From positions 1 to 16,797 of the forward strand of contig SLSB01000260.1 of NCBI GenBank assembly GCA_007130675.1: a stretch of 16,797 bases of DNA. The letters are read 5' to 3'. Positions within the stretch are counted from its first letter, which is position 1; each line of letters opens with the position of its first letter. The position numbers and the translations under genes were made by a program. Below the pieces are notes generated by a model, which saw only the letters and a program-made list of their open reading frames with translations, searched no databases and was not told where the DNA came from. The DNA is from Candidatus Hydrogenedentota bacterium (GTDB lineage: Bacteria > Hydrogenedentota > Hydrogenedentia > Hydrogenedentales > SLHB01). Positions 1 to 7,705 of this stretch are shown one piece after another.

Positions 1-127
1 GGTGTGTTTTGGTTGCCCAGGGGCATCAGTCGGCAGATCGTCTGCGCGCCACCGGAGCGCCTGTTCTGGATTCGATTCGCTGCGTACCGTCGTTTCTTGG
101 GCTCTCGAGGTGATACGGCGGCGCGCG
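1..127. other. Unassigned window edge
   Basis: This stretch lies downstream of the kinase stop codon. Two plus-strand frames are open from the window edge, one reaching a TGA at 110-112 and one a TGA near 160. Neither gives a protein I recognise. I see no hairpin followed by a T-run that would be a convincing terminator for the kinase gene. It could be the tail of a gene lying to the left. Confidence 0.3.
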
Positions 128-3100
128 TTATGCGTCTAGAATGCTGCGGACTTTTTCGGTGAGACTCTGCACCGTGAATGGTTTGTGCAGCATCGCATCC
201 GAATCCGGGTTGCAACAGTCCTCGACGAGTTCGTTTGCGTAGCCCGACATAAACAATACTTTCATGTCCGGTATCTGAGGGGCGAGCCGCTCGTACAAGT
301 CGCGTCCGTTCATCCTGGGCATGACAACATCGGTCAAGAGCAGATCGATGCGACGCTCGCAGTGCTCGGCCAAATCGAGCGCGGCCACCCCGTCTTCGGC
401 GGCCATGACGTCATACCCATATCTTCGCAACACATTGCTCGTCAGCTCGCGCACCATCTCTTCATCTTCCACCACAAGGATGGTTTCTGAGCCGCGCATC
501 TCGCCGCCCAGAGCACTGGTCTTCGGCAGCTCCTCTGGGGGTCCTGCGACAGAGGGCAGATACACGCGAAACCGCGCGCCTTGCCCTGGTTTGCTTTCCG
601 CCCGGATATATCCTTGGTGCTGTTTGACGATCCCGTAGACGGTGGCCAAGCCCAGGCCGACGCCTTGTTCGGCCGATTTTGTGGTGAAGAACGGGTCGAA
701 AACACGCTCGAGCACATCGGAAGACATGCCGGGGCCATTGTCTGAGACTGTGATGGTGCTGTAGTCGCCGGGTTTGAGGGGTAGCTGCCCGGTATCGGAT
801 GGGGGCGCGCTCACGGAGATGTTTTCGGTCACGATGGTGAGCACTCCTTCGCTTTGCATGGCGTCGCGCGCGTTTGCTGCGAAGTTCATCATAATCTGCT
901 CGATTTGGGTGGGATCGGCCTCGACGGACCGCAGATTGGCATCCAACTCGATGCGCAGCTCGACGCCTTCTCCGAGCAGACGCTCGAACATGGGGGTCAT
1001 ATCGCGAAACAGGGCGTTCAAATCGAGCACCCGCATCTCCATGACCTGGCGTTTACTGAACGCGAGCAGCTGTTGCGTCACATGCCTGGCACGTTCTCCC
1101 GCCTGGCGGATCTCATGGATTATGGGGTATTTCGGGTCCTCTGAGCCCAAGCCTGCAAGGGCCAAATCCGAGCAGGACAGGATCACGGACAGCAGGTTAT
1201 TGAAATCATGGGCGATGCCGCCGGCCAGCAGCCCGACAGACTCCATGCGCTGGGCGAGAAACAATTGCTCCTGGAGTTGTTTCTGCTTGGTGATGTCTTG
1301 CACGGTGCCGAGCACGCGTGTGATGCGGCCAGCATCGTCTTCCACGAGCTGCGCAACCGAATGGACCGTGCGCACTTCGCCGTCGTTTTCCCGGATGATG
1401 CGGTACTCGACATTGTAGGCTTCCAGCTCGCCATTGACAAAATGGTTCAGAGTGCCGAGAATGCGATCGCGATCCGCCGGGTGGAAGATCTTGCTTAGCA
1501 CCGGCAGAGAAATCTCGCGGATACTTTTCGCAAGCCCGAAGATTCGGCCGGTCTCTTGAGAGCCCGTCAGTGTTTCGCGAACCACGTCGTATTCCCAGCT
1601 TCCCACTTGGGCGAATTCTTGGGTGCGCCAATACTGTTCCTCGCGCCGTCGAGCTTCTTCTGTTTCGAGCTGGCGCGCGATAAAACCGGCCGTATCCGCG
1701 GCCACAGCTGCCGCCGCATCGACGGTCTCGCGCTTGTCTCTGTCATTGGATGGCGCCAACACGAAAAAGCCAACAATCGTGTTCTGGCAAATGCAGGGCG
1801 TCACATATGCGCTTTGATAAGGCCGGAGCTCGGGTTCGGCGAGAAAATCCCATGGGAGCGAGCCCAAAGGCGCCGGTCCTCCGGCCATGAGCGTGCGGCG
1901 CATGTCTTCGTCTTCGACGGGGAGTTTTTCAAGCGCCTTGGCGGCCGTGAATGGAAGGTTCTGGCGTGTTTGGAGGGTTGGCTTGCCTTTTTCGATGGCA
2001 TAGGCCGCGCCCGTCTGCCACCCGGACATCTTGAGGGCGGTTTGGAGCGCCAGGTTGAACCCCGCGCTCAGCGAAGGTGCTTCTTCAAGTTTTTTGGCGA
2101 GGTTCCGCAGGCGGGCATTGAGCACAGCAGCCCTTTCGGCGGTGTTTTCCGCTTTTCTGCGGCGGGTGACATCGCGCATTGAGCCGATCACGCGCGGCGG
2201 CGTGCCTTCTTCGCCGATCACAATTGCGGCCGACAGTGCAAAATCCGCCTCGCGGCCCTTGGTCAACCGCATGCGTATGTCAAAATCATCGACGCGTCCG
2301 GTTTCGCGAATCCGCCGCCGCAGGGCCTCACGCTGCTCAGGATCCATGTAAAACTCGTCGGCCATTCGGCCGACAATATGTTCGCGGGGAAACCCGGTGA
2401 TGCGTTCGACCGAGGGGCTGATGTCGAGGATACGGCCTTCCGGGGTTGCCTCGAAGTATATGTCTTCGGCGTGCTGAAACATGCGCCGGTAGCGGTTTTC
2501 ATCTGCAGCATGCCCGTGGCGCATGCGCGCCGCCTCGAGCATCACGCGGCTGAGCGAATGGTCGATCAGCAGGATCATTCCAATGTAGGCGTACTCGATG
2601 AGATAAACGAACTCGTAGGCGCCCACGGTTACGGCCATATCGTTGACCACGCCAAAGACAAACAACGAGATGGCCCATAAGAGTACTCGTGCCTTGGCCT
2701 TTTGTCCGACGCGGTAGAACCGCAGGCAACACCAGAGGACGTACGCGAGAAACACCAGGCCGATGCCGATGGTGATCTCGACAAGCGGCCCGGGGGCCAC
2801 CTCGTAATAGACCACCTCGATGCCCAGTGGCAGATCAATCTCTTTCACGGATGGGCGCTGGCCGGCCCATGACAGGCCGCTCTGATCAAACCACAAGACC
2901 AGAGCGCTGATCGCATAGTAGATGGAGAAGGTATTGCGGGCGAATGCCGACATTTGGCCGGTATACCAGTAAATGAACCACAGAAAGGCGAGGGCGGAGA
3001 AGATGGCCGCGGACACCTGTGCGCGCTGCCAGTACATGCCCTCTTCGGGAGTCGTGACGCTGTAGAGGCCTGCTGTGGCAGTAGTATAAACCGCCACAAA

Positions 3101-3229
3101 CAGACACGTTGTCGCAAAAGCCAGGTACTCTTTGTGTTCGCGCAGGCGCACGTATGCGGAGACATGGCGCATGCCGATGGTGCATGCGATGCCGGTCATG
3201 ACGATGGCCGGTATGGACGCTGCGTTCAT
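128..3229 (-). CDS. Membrane-bound PAS/GAF hybrid histidine kinase with C-terminal receiver
   Basis: This 1033-residue protein is a hybrid two-component sensor. Residues 1-225 hold about seven hydrophobic segments and look like the seven-TM sensor region found on many histidine kinases. A PAS domain follows (about 246-358), then a GAF-like region (about 385-520) and a second PAS (about 535-650). The HisKA motif GGIAHDFNN carries the likely phospho-accepting His674. The ATPase domain shows an N box around Asn786, DNGPGM at 830-835, FDPFFTTK at 844-851 and GVGLGLA near 856-862. The receiver (about 916-1031) has acidic Glu921-Asp922, phospho-acceptor Asp967, Ser995 and Lys1016. There is no DNA-binding output, so phosphate probably passes to a separate partner. 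The start is uncertain: only GAGG about 13 nt upstream resembles a ribosome site. The gene is divergent from a CstA-family transporter, a possible regulatory target. The sensed signal is unknown. Confidence 0.93.
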   Translation of the reverse strand: MNAASIPAIVMTGIACTIGMRHVSAYVRLREHKEYLAFATTCLFVAVYTTATAGLYSVTTPEEGMYWQRAQVSAAIFSALAFLWFIYWYTGQMSAFARNTFSIYYAISALVLWFDQSGLSWAGQRPSVKEIDLPLGIEVVYYEVAPGPLVEITIGIGLVFLAYVLWCCLRFYRVGQKAKARVLLWAISLFVFGVVNDMAVTVGAYEFVYLIEYAYIGMILLIDHSLSRVMLEAARMRHGHAADENRYRRMFQHAEDIYFEATPEGRILDISPSVERITGFPREHIVGRMADEFYMDPEQREALRRRIRETGRVDDFDIRMRLTKGREADFALSAAIVIGEEGTPPRVIGSMRDVTRRRKAENTAERAAVLNARLRNLAKKLEEAPSLSAGFNLALQTALKMSGWQTGAAYAIEKGKPTLQTRQNLPFTAAKALEKLPVEDEDMRRTLMAGGPAPLGSLPWDFLAEPELRPYQSAYVTPCICQNTIVGFFVLAPSNDRDKRETVDAAAAVAADTAGFIARQLETEEARRREEQYWRTQEFAQVGSWEYDVVRETLTGSQETGRIFGLAKSIREISLPVLSKIFHPADRDRILGTLNHFVNGELEAYNVEYRIIRENDGEVRTVHSVAQLVEDDAGRITRVLGTVQDITKQKQLQEQLFLAQRMESVGLLAGGIAHDFNNLLSVILSCSDLALAGLGSEDPKYPIIHEIRQAGERARHVTQQLLAFSKRQVMEMRVLDLNALFRDMTPMFERLLGEGVELRIELDANLRSVEADPTQIEQIMMNFAANARDAMQSEGVLTIVTENISVSAPPSDTGQLPLKPGDYSTITVSDNGPGMSSDVLERVFDPFFTTKSAEQGVGLGLATVYGIVKQHQGYIRAESKPGQGARFRVYLPSVAGPPEELPKTSALGGEMRGSETILVVEDEEMVRELTSNVLRRYGYDVMAAEDGVAALDLAEHCERRIDLLLTDVVMPRMNGRDLYERLAPQIPDMKVLFMSGYANELVEDCCNPDSDAMLHKPFTVQSLTEKVRSILDA

Positions 3230-3441
3230 TCCGAGTGGTGTTCCTCAAAAGGGAAGGCGCCAGAGTACGCTGCGTTACCAGTGTCGAACCTCGCGTACCC
3301 TCCCCCCTGGTTTCGTGCGTGGCGACAGCTCGATCAAGTCGATCGTATTATGCCTTAAGTTTTGAGAATATGCATCTGTATAATACACCTATTCCTCGAG
3401 TACATGCGGAGGCACTTAACAGCATTGGAGATTTGACCACC
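3230..3441. promoter_or_regulatory. Divergent spacer between kinase and CstA-like genes, with a candidate -10 box
   Basis: This 212-bp spacer must hold the start signals of both divergent genes. On the plus strand a perfect TATAAT lies at 3379-3384. The best -35 I can pair with it, TTAAGT at 3355-3360 (18-bp spacing), is poor, so an activator may be needed if this is the promoter. It would give a leader of about 50 nt before the transporter start at 3442. On the minus strand CATAAT at 3347-3352 is a weak -10 candidate for the kinase. GATC-containing repeats lie at 3331-3345 but show no clear operator. Confidence 0.35.
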
Positions 3442-5268
3442 ATGCCCACATGGTTGATTGCGGTTCTAACGGGCGCTGGTTTTGTGATTGCATATCACAC
3501 GTATGGGCGGTTTCTTGCGCGCAAGGTATTCGGAATCGACGCCGCCGCGCGTGTACCATCGCATGAGATGGCGGACGGAGTGGACTATGTTCCCACGCGC
3601 AAGGCAGTGCTTTTCGGTCACCACTTCACGTCGATCGCCGGCACGGGGCCGATCGTCGGCCCGGCCATTGCCGTGTTTTGGGGCTGGCTTCCCGCGCTGC
3701 TGTGGGTCGTGCTGGGGTCGATATTCCTCGGGGCGGTGCATGATTTTGGCGCGCTCGTGGTTTCTTTGCGCTCACGCGGCCAATCGCTTGGGGATGTTGC
3801 CGGCCGGATGATTTCTCCGCGTGCCCGGGTTCTGTTTCTGCTCATTTTGTTTTTCGTGCTGATGGTGGTGATCGCCATTTTTGGACTGGTGATCGCGGTC
3901 ATTTTTGCCACCTACCCCGAGAGCGTGCTATCGGTCTGGGTGGCCATGCCCGTGGCGGTTGCCATCGGTTTGTGGATCTACAAACGGGGCGGCAGCCTTC
4001 TGGGGCCATCGCTTGGCGCGCTCGCGATACTCTATGCCGCGGTGGCCTTGGGCGTTTATGTCTTGCCCATAGATGTTGGCGCCATCTTTGGCATTCCTCT
4101 GTTTGGCGGCAACGAACACGGGTTTTTGGCCGGTTTGGGCTCGGCGGTGGTGTTGTGGACGCTGCTGCTTCTCGTGTACTGCTTTGTGGCCAGCGTTCTG
4201 CCGGTTTGGTTGCTTCTGCAGCCGCGCGACTACATCAACTCGCATCAGCTTGTTGTGGCGCTTGTGCTGCTGGTGCTCGGCCTGGCGGTGGGCCACCCGG
4301 CCATGGTAGCCCCGGCCATCAACATGAGTGTGCCGAGCGACGCACCGCCCCTTTTCCCGTTTCTGTTTATTACGGTGGCCTGCGGCGCCATATCGGGGTT
4401 TCACTGCCTGGTGTCGTCGGGAACGTCGTCGAAACAAATCCGAAGCGAATCCGACGCTCAGTTTGTGGGCTACGGCTCGATGCTCATGGAGGGCGCTTTG
4501 GCGGTGCTGGTGATTCTGGCCTGCACGGCGGGGCTCGGGCTGGGCGTTCGCCAAGAGGGTGAGGTTCTCACGGGCGTTGCGGCGTATTCTGCTTACTATG
4601 GAGAAAGCTGGGGCGCGATGAGCGGGCTCGTGCGCCAGGTGGGGGCGTTTGTCGAGGGCGGAGGAAATCTGCTGGCGGCGGTGGGTGTGCCGCTCGAAAT
4701 GGCCGTGGGAATCATCGCGGTCATGGTTGCATGTTTCGCGGCAACGACACTCGATACCGCCACCCGGTTGCAGCGCTATATCGTGCAGGAGCTGGCTGGT
4801 GTTGTACGGATTCCCGCATTGCGGAATAAGTACGCTGCCACGGCGGTCGCGGTTTTGACGGGCGGTGCGCTGGCGCTGATTCCCGGGCCCAGCGGCCCCG
4901 GCTCGGGCGGCCTGATCCTGTGGCCATTGTTTGGGGCCATCAACCAATTGCTGGCCGGTCTGGCGTTTCTGGTGGTCGCCTTCTACCTCATCCGGCACAG
5001 CCGCCCGGTCTATGTGTTGGTGCTGCCCTTGGCGGTGATGGTCGTCGTGCCGGCGTGGGCCATGTTGCTCAACCTCGGTCAATGGTACGGCGAGAGCAAA
5101 TGGCTTCTGGTTGCCATCGGCGCAGCCGTGTTGTTGCTCGAGGCGTGGATGATCTTCGAGGCGGCACTGATGTGGAAGAAGGCCAAAGGGGTTCTGCCCG
5201 AGGCCTTGCCGCTGCTGACACCCGGCGCGGCGCCGTCTCTGGATGGCGAGGGCGGCGGCGCGTGTTGA
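3442..5268 (+). CDS. cstA: CstA-family carbon starvation / pyruvate-peptide transporter
   Basis: This 608-residue integral membrane protein belongs to the CstA family, whose E. coli members CstA and BtsT import pyruvate and possibly peptides under nutrient limitation. Family hallmarks in order are DGVDYVPTRKAVLFGHHF near the N terminus followed by the segment SIAGTGPIVGPAIA, then GTSSKQIRSESDAQFVGYGSM in mid-protein, FAATTLDTATRLQRY, and LWPLFGAINQLLAGLAFLV near the C terminus. Many hydrophobic helices run throughout. I chose ATG 3442 rather than an upstream in-frame ATG at 3235: the extra 69 residues are low-quality, would run over the promoter region and are not family-like. GGAG at 3427-3430 is a spaced ribosome site. 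At 608 residues it is shorter than E. coli CstA (about 700). The sialidase-like gene follows after 62 bp and may be cotranscribed. The substrate here is inferred, not shown. Confidence 0.93.
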   Translation: MPTWLIAVLTGAGFVIAYHTYGRFLARKVFGIDAAARVPSHEMADGVDYVPTRKAVLFGHHFTSIAGTGPIVGPAIAVFWGWLPALLWVVLGSIFLGAVHDFGALVVSLRSRGQSLGDVAGRMISPRARVLFLLILFFVLMVVIAIFGLVIAVIFATYPESVLSVWVAMPVAVAIGLWIYKRGGSLLGPSLGALAILYAAVALGVYVLPIDVGAIFGIPLFGGNEHGFLAGLGSAVVLWTLLLLVYCFVASVLPVWLLLQPRDYINSHQLVVALVLLVLGLAVGHPAMVAPAINMSVPSDAPPLFPFLFITVACGAISGFHCLVSSGTSSKQIRSESDAQFVGYGSMLMEGALAVLVILACTAGLGLGVRQEGEVLTGVAAYSAYYGESWGAMSGLVRQVGAFVEGGGNLLAAVGVPLEMAVGIIAVMVACFAATTLDTATRLQRYIVQELAGVVRIPALRNKYAATAVAVLTGGALALIPGPSGPGSGGLILWPLFGAINQLLAGLAFLVVAFYLIRHSRPVYVLVLPLAVMVVVPAWAMLLNLGQWYGESKWLLVAIGAAVLLLEAWMIFEAALMWKKAKGVLPEALPLLTPGAAPSLDGEGGGAC

Positions 5269-5330
5269 CCCTGTCGCGCCTCGGAATCATTGCTGTGGAC
5301 CGAATCAACATGAAGGGGGAATGACTTGCC

Positions 5331-6437
5331 ATGAAAGCCGCCGCCGTTCTTGCACTGATGAGTCTCGTGAGCGCCGCCTCGCTGGCCGGTGAAGCGGGCG
5401 GACCGCTTCGCACCTTGGTCCTGGACCCGGGAGAAGGCAATCCGCGCAATTCCGAGGGCGACTTCATTCAATTGGAGGACGGGCGGATTCTGTTTGTCTA
5501 CACGCATTTTACCGGAAGCGCCAGCGACCATGGCGAGGCGTTTCTGGCCGGGCGTTTCTCGGATGACGGCGGCAGAACCTGGACGTCCGAGGATACGCTC
5601 ATTCTGCCGAACGAGGGCGGGATGAACGTCATGTCGGTATCGTTGTTGCGTCTGCACACCGGCGAGATCGCCCTGTTCTACCTGCGCAAGAACTCGACGA
5701 GCGATTGCCGGCCCATGATGCGGGTTTCGACCGACGACGCCCGGACCTGGTCGGACCCCGTGCTGTGCGCCGAGCCCATGGGCTACTACGTGGTGAACAA
5801 TGACCGCGTGCTGCAGCTCGAGAGCGGCCGCCTGGTTATTCCCGCTGCCCGCCACAGCCTTCCCGGCGAGAGCTTCACAAGCCGCGGTCAGGCCATGTGT
5901 TTTCTCTCGGACGACGGGGGCGCCACGTGGTATGCGAGCGAGACGGTGCTCGAGGCGCCCGAGGCCAGCCGGACGGGCCTCCAGGAGCCGGCGGTTGTGG
6001 CGTTGAATGACGGCCGCCTCATGATGCTTTCGCGCACCGATCAGGGCTTCCAGATGCGGTCATACTCGAGCGACGAGGGCATCACGTGGACCCCAGCCGA
6101 GCCCACCGATATCGCCAGTCCGGTGTCGCCGCCCACGATCGAGCGCATTCCTTCGACCGGCGACCTGCTCCTGTTGTGGAATGACCACAGCGACATCGAC
6201 CCGGCGCTTGAAGGCAAACGAACGCCCTTCACCGCGGCCATCTCGCGAGATGAAGGCCAGACGTGGGAGCATGTCCGCCAGTTGGAAACGGACCCCGACG
6301 GTTGGTACTGCTATACTGCCCTCGAGTTCGTGGGCGATGCCACCTTGATAGGCCACTGCGCTGGGGACCGTATCGTTGGACAGCTCAACCGGACGCAGGT
6401 GCTTCGTGTGCCTATCGCATGGTTTTATGGGAAGTAG
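5331..6437 (+). CDS. Secreted sialidase-like six-bladed beta-propeller (BNR/Asp-box) protein
   Basis: This 368-residue protein begins with a signal peptide (hydrophobic residues 2-19, likely cut near SLAG/EAGG). It carries five Asp boxes of the S-x-D-x-G-x-x-W type: SDDGGRTW 77-84, STDDARTW 133-140, SDDGGATW 193-200, SSDEGITW 246-253 and SRDEGQTW 305-312. This is the BNR_2/sialidase fold. The early block RNSEGDFIQLEDGRIL is typical of the exo-alpha-sialidase-like proteins common in planctomycete-type genomes. AAGGGGGA at 5313-5320, 10 nt before the ATG, supports the start. Activity on sialic acid is not established: many relatives with this fold act on other glycans or are uncharacterised. 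Its place behind a CstA-type transporter could reflect a shared nutrient-scavenging role, which is inference. Confidence 0.88.
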   Translation: MKAAAVLALMSLVSAASLAGEAGGPLRTLVLDPGEGNPRNSEGDFIQLEDGRILFVYTHFTGSASDHGEAFLAGRFSDDGGRTWTSEDTLILPNEGGMNVMSVSLLRLHTGEIALFYLRKNSTSDCRPMMRVSTDDARTWSDPVLCAEPMGYYVVNNDRVLQLESGRLVIPAARHSLPGESFTSRGQAMCFLSDDGGATWYASETVLEAPEASRTGLQEPAVVALNDGRLMMLSRTDQGFQMRSYSSDEGITWTPAEPTDIASPVSPPTIERIPSTGDLLLLWNDHSDIDPALEGKRTPFTAAISRDEGQTWEHVRQLETDPDGWYCYTALEFVGDATLIGHCAGDRIVGQLNRTQVLRVPIAWFYGK

Positions 6438-6470
6438 CGGGCCGGGGCTCAGTTGGCGAGGGATGCCGGG

Positions 6471-6857
6471 TCACCCCGAGACTGACTGCGCTGCTCCGGG
6501 ACGAAGCAGAGCGCGCACCTCGCGCTCGAGTGCGCTTAGCGCTATGGGTTTTTCGCAGATCTTGTCCGCGCGGCAGGCCCCGGGAAGATCAGGATGGCTG
6601 GCGAAGCCCGTTAACGCAATGATCGGGGTTGTCGGGCAAAACTCTTTGAGCAACCGAATGGCTTCGATGCCACTCAGCCGTGGCATCTCGATATCCATCG
6701 TGACGATATCGTATACGCGCTCCTGGCATTTCTCGACGGCTTCGAGACCGTCGCGCGCGATATCTACGGCAAAGCCGCGTTTCTCGAACCATTGGGCAAG
6801 CGCGTGCACGATGACGTCGTCGTCGTCGGCAATAAGAATGGTCGGCGTATGCACCAT
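6471..6857 (-). CDS. Single-domain response regulator (CheY-like receiver)
   Basis: This 128-residue protein is a stand-alone receiver domain. The acidic pocket is Asp11-Asp13 (ILIADDDD), the phospho-acceptor is Asp55 in DIVTMDIEMP, and Thr83 and Lys103 (CEKP) complete the active site. There is no output domain; the tail after about residue 118 is short. Such proteins act by protein contacts, like CheY or Spo0F, or in phosphorelays, so the hybrid kinase at 128-3229 is a possible partner, though nothing ties them directly. A strong AGAGGAGG site (plus-strand 6863-6870) sits 5 nt before the ATG. A good sigma70-type promoter lies about 120 nt upstream (6986-7014). It converges with the sialidase-like gene, leaving a 33-bp gap in which I see no terminator. 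Confidence 0.93.
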   Translation of the reverse strand: MVHTPTILIADDDDVIVHALAQWFEKRGFAVDIARDGLEAVEKCQERVYDIVTMDIEMPRLSGIEAIRLLKEFCPTTPIIALTGFASHPDLPGACRADKICEKPIALSALEREVRALLRPGAAQSVSG

Positions 6858-6985
6858 CCAATCCTCCTCTCAAATTGGCCCAGCTTCGCCACGGTTGGCG
6901 GATGGGGCCCGGATTGTCGTATCGTCCCGCATTTTCCGCATCAATATGAGGGCAGCGTGAAGCTGAAGAATACAATATACAGGGG

Positions 6986-7014
6986 ATTGTACCGAAGAAT
7001 GCGCCGAAAGTCAA
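6986..7014 (-). promoter_or_regulatory. Sigma70-type promoter for the response regulator at 6471-6857
   Basis: On the minus strand TTGACT (7009-7014) is followed by exactly 17 nt and then TACAAT (6986-6991). Each hexamer differs from consensus at one position. The predicted start, about 6979, gives a leader of about 120 nt. The -35 is overlapped by one arm of the inverted repeat at 7012-7021, so a bound protein there could block or tune transcription. Confidence 0.65.
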
Positions 7015-7063
7015 CGCGCTAAACGGGCTATTATTGTTTATATTGAAATTTAATAGCGCGTTG
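7012..7063. repeat. Perfect 10-bp inverted repeat in divergent spacer (candidate operator)
   Basis: CAACGCGCTA at 7012-7021 and its exact reverse complement TAGCGCGTTG at 7054-7063 flank a 32-nt AT-rich segment. The arms are 42 bp apart centre to centre, roughly four helical turns. The left arm overlaps the -35 of the leftward promoter. The arrangement fits a looping or cooperative operator for the divergent pair, or a long-loop hairpin; the regulator is unknown. Confidence 0.5.
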
Positions 7064-7104
7064 CGGGGTAACTGTATTTACGGTGCTTTCCCTGAAAAAC
7101 GGGC

Positions 7105-7193
7105 GGTTTGGCGGAAACGCTGGAAAACCCGGTCGATATGCGTTAAATTATAGACGTAGAATAGCCTACGCCGTTTTCCCGCTTGTTGCGGGA
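7105..7193 (+). other. Hairpin-rich leader upstream of the PilZ gene
   Basis: Three possible hairpins follow one another. GGTTT at 7105-7109 pairs with AAACC at 7125-7129 and encloses a GCG-GAAA-CGC hairpin (7111-7120) with a GNRA tetraloop. CGTAG 7155-7159 pairs with CTACG 7166-7170. TCCCGC 7177-7182 pairs with GCGGGA 7188-7193. The last ends 46 nt before the PilZ start. I could not match this to a known riboswitch, including the c-di-GMP classes. Whether all of it is transcribed is unknown, because I see no convincing rightward promoter; TATAGA at 7149-7154 is only a weak -10 candidate and would place the first hairpin outside the transcript. Confidence 0.25.
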
Positions 7194-7239
7194 TAGGTGA
7201 GTGCCCGCACATGGTCGCGGTCGGGCAAGGGAGTGTTCC

Positions 7240-7701
7240 ATGGCCGACGAGATGTTTTTTTCCTCCGACAGCAAATCGCTTCGCCGGGGGAAACGCACAG
7301 CCCCGCGCACAGAAACGTGCCGTCCGTGTCTGGTTTGGCCCGAGGATGCTCCGGACATGCACATGCGTGGCGTGATACTGGATATGAATGCCTACGGCAT
7401 GCTCGTGCGTATGCTGGAATCTCTTCCGCCCGGCATGCGCATCGAGATCCAACTTATGCGCGACGATGAGTTCCGTGAACCTCTCGCGAAGCCCGTCACG
7501 GCGATGGTAGTGCGCAATATCGTGCACAACGACGGTTTTGTTGAACATGGGGTTCAGGTGGTCCAGCACAGGATTCGCAGGCAGGAGAGCAAACCGTTGC
7601 GTAAAACGCCTTGGACGCCGCGACCGCGGCGGCGCGAGCGTTCGCGCATGCATACTCGCCACCTGCGTGCCACGGGTAGTAAACCGCGAGGAAGGGAGTA
7701 G
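7240..7701 (+). CDS. PilZ-domain protein with basic C-terminal tail (probable c-di-GMP effector)
   Basis: This 153-residue protein resembles the PilZ family, which binds cyclic di-GMP. The RxxxR motif is Arg19-Thr-Ala-Pro-Arg23, within RRGKRTAPR, and the second signature is DMNAYG at 48-53, in the place of the usual DxSxxG, with Asn for Ser. The strand GVQVV near 104-108 matches the later part of the fold. From residue 111 on the tail is rich in Arg and Lys (RPRRRERSR, SKPRGRE), unlike a bare PilZ domain; it might bind nucleic acid or membrane. I chose ATG 7240 because AAGGGAG at 7227-7233 sits 6 nt upstream; a GTG at 7201 is in frame but adds nothing domain-like. The next gene starts 5 nt after this stop, so the two products are probably made together. 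Confidence 0.75.
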   Translation: MADEMFFSSDSKSLRRGKRTAPRTETCRPCLVWPEDAPDMHMRGVILDMNAYGMLVRMLESLPPGMRIEIQLMRDDEFREPLAKPVTAMVVRNIVHNDGFVEHGVQVVQHRIRRQESKPLRKTPWTPRPRRRERSRMHTRHLRATGSKPRGRE

Positions 7702-7705
7702 GACG

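Noticed and set aside
3928..5082. Long minus-strand open frame (384 codons) opposite the CstA-like gene
   Set aside because: It is antisense to a clear membrane transporter, is rich in His, Gln and Arg, lacks any domain and has no ribosome site of note; it follows from codon bias in GC-rich DNA.
5079..5855. Minus-strand open frame (258 codons) opposite the CstA-like and sialidase-like genes
   Set aside because: It is a shadow of two well-supported genes, with no motif.
7022..7239. c-di-GMP (GEMM) riboswitch before the PilZ gene
   Set aside because: GGAAAC-type loops are present but the conserved GEMM core sequences are not.
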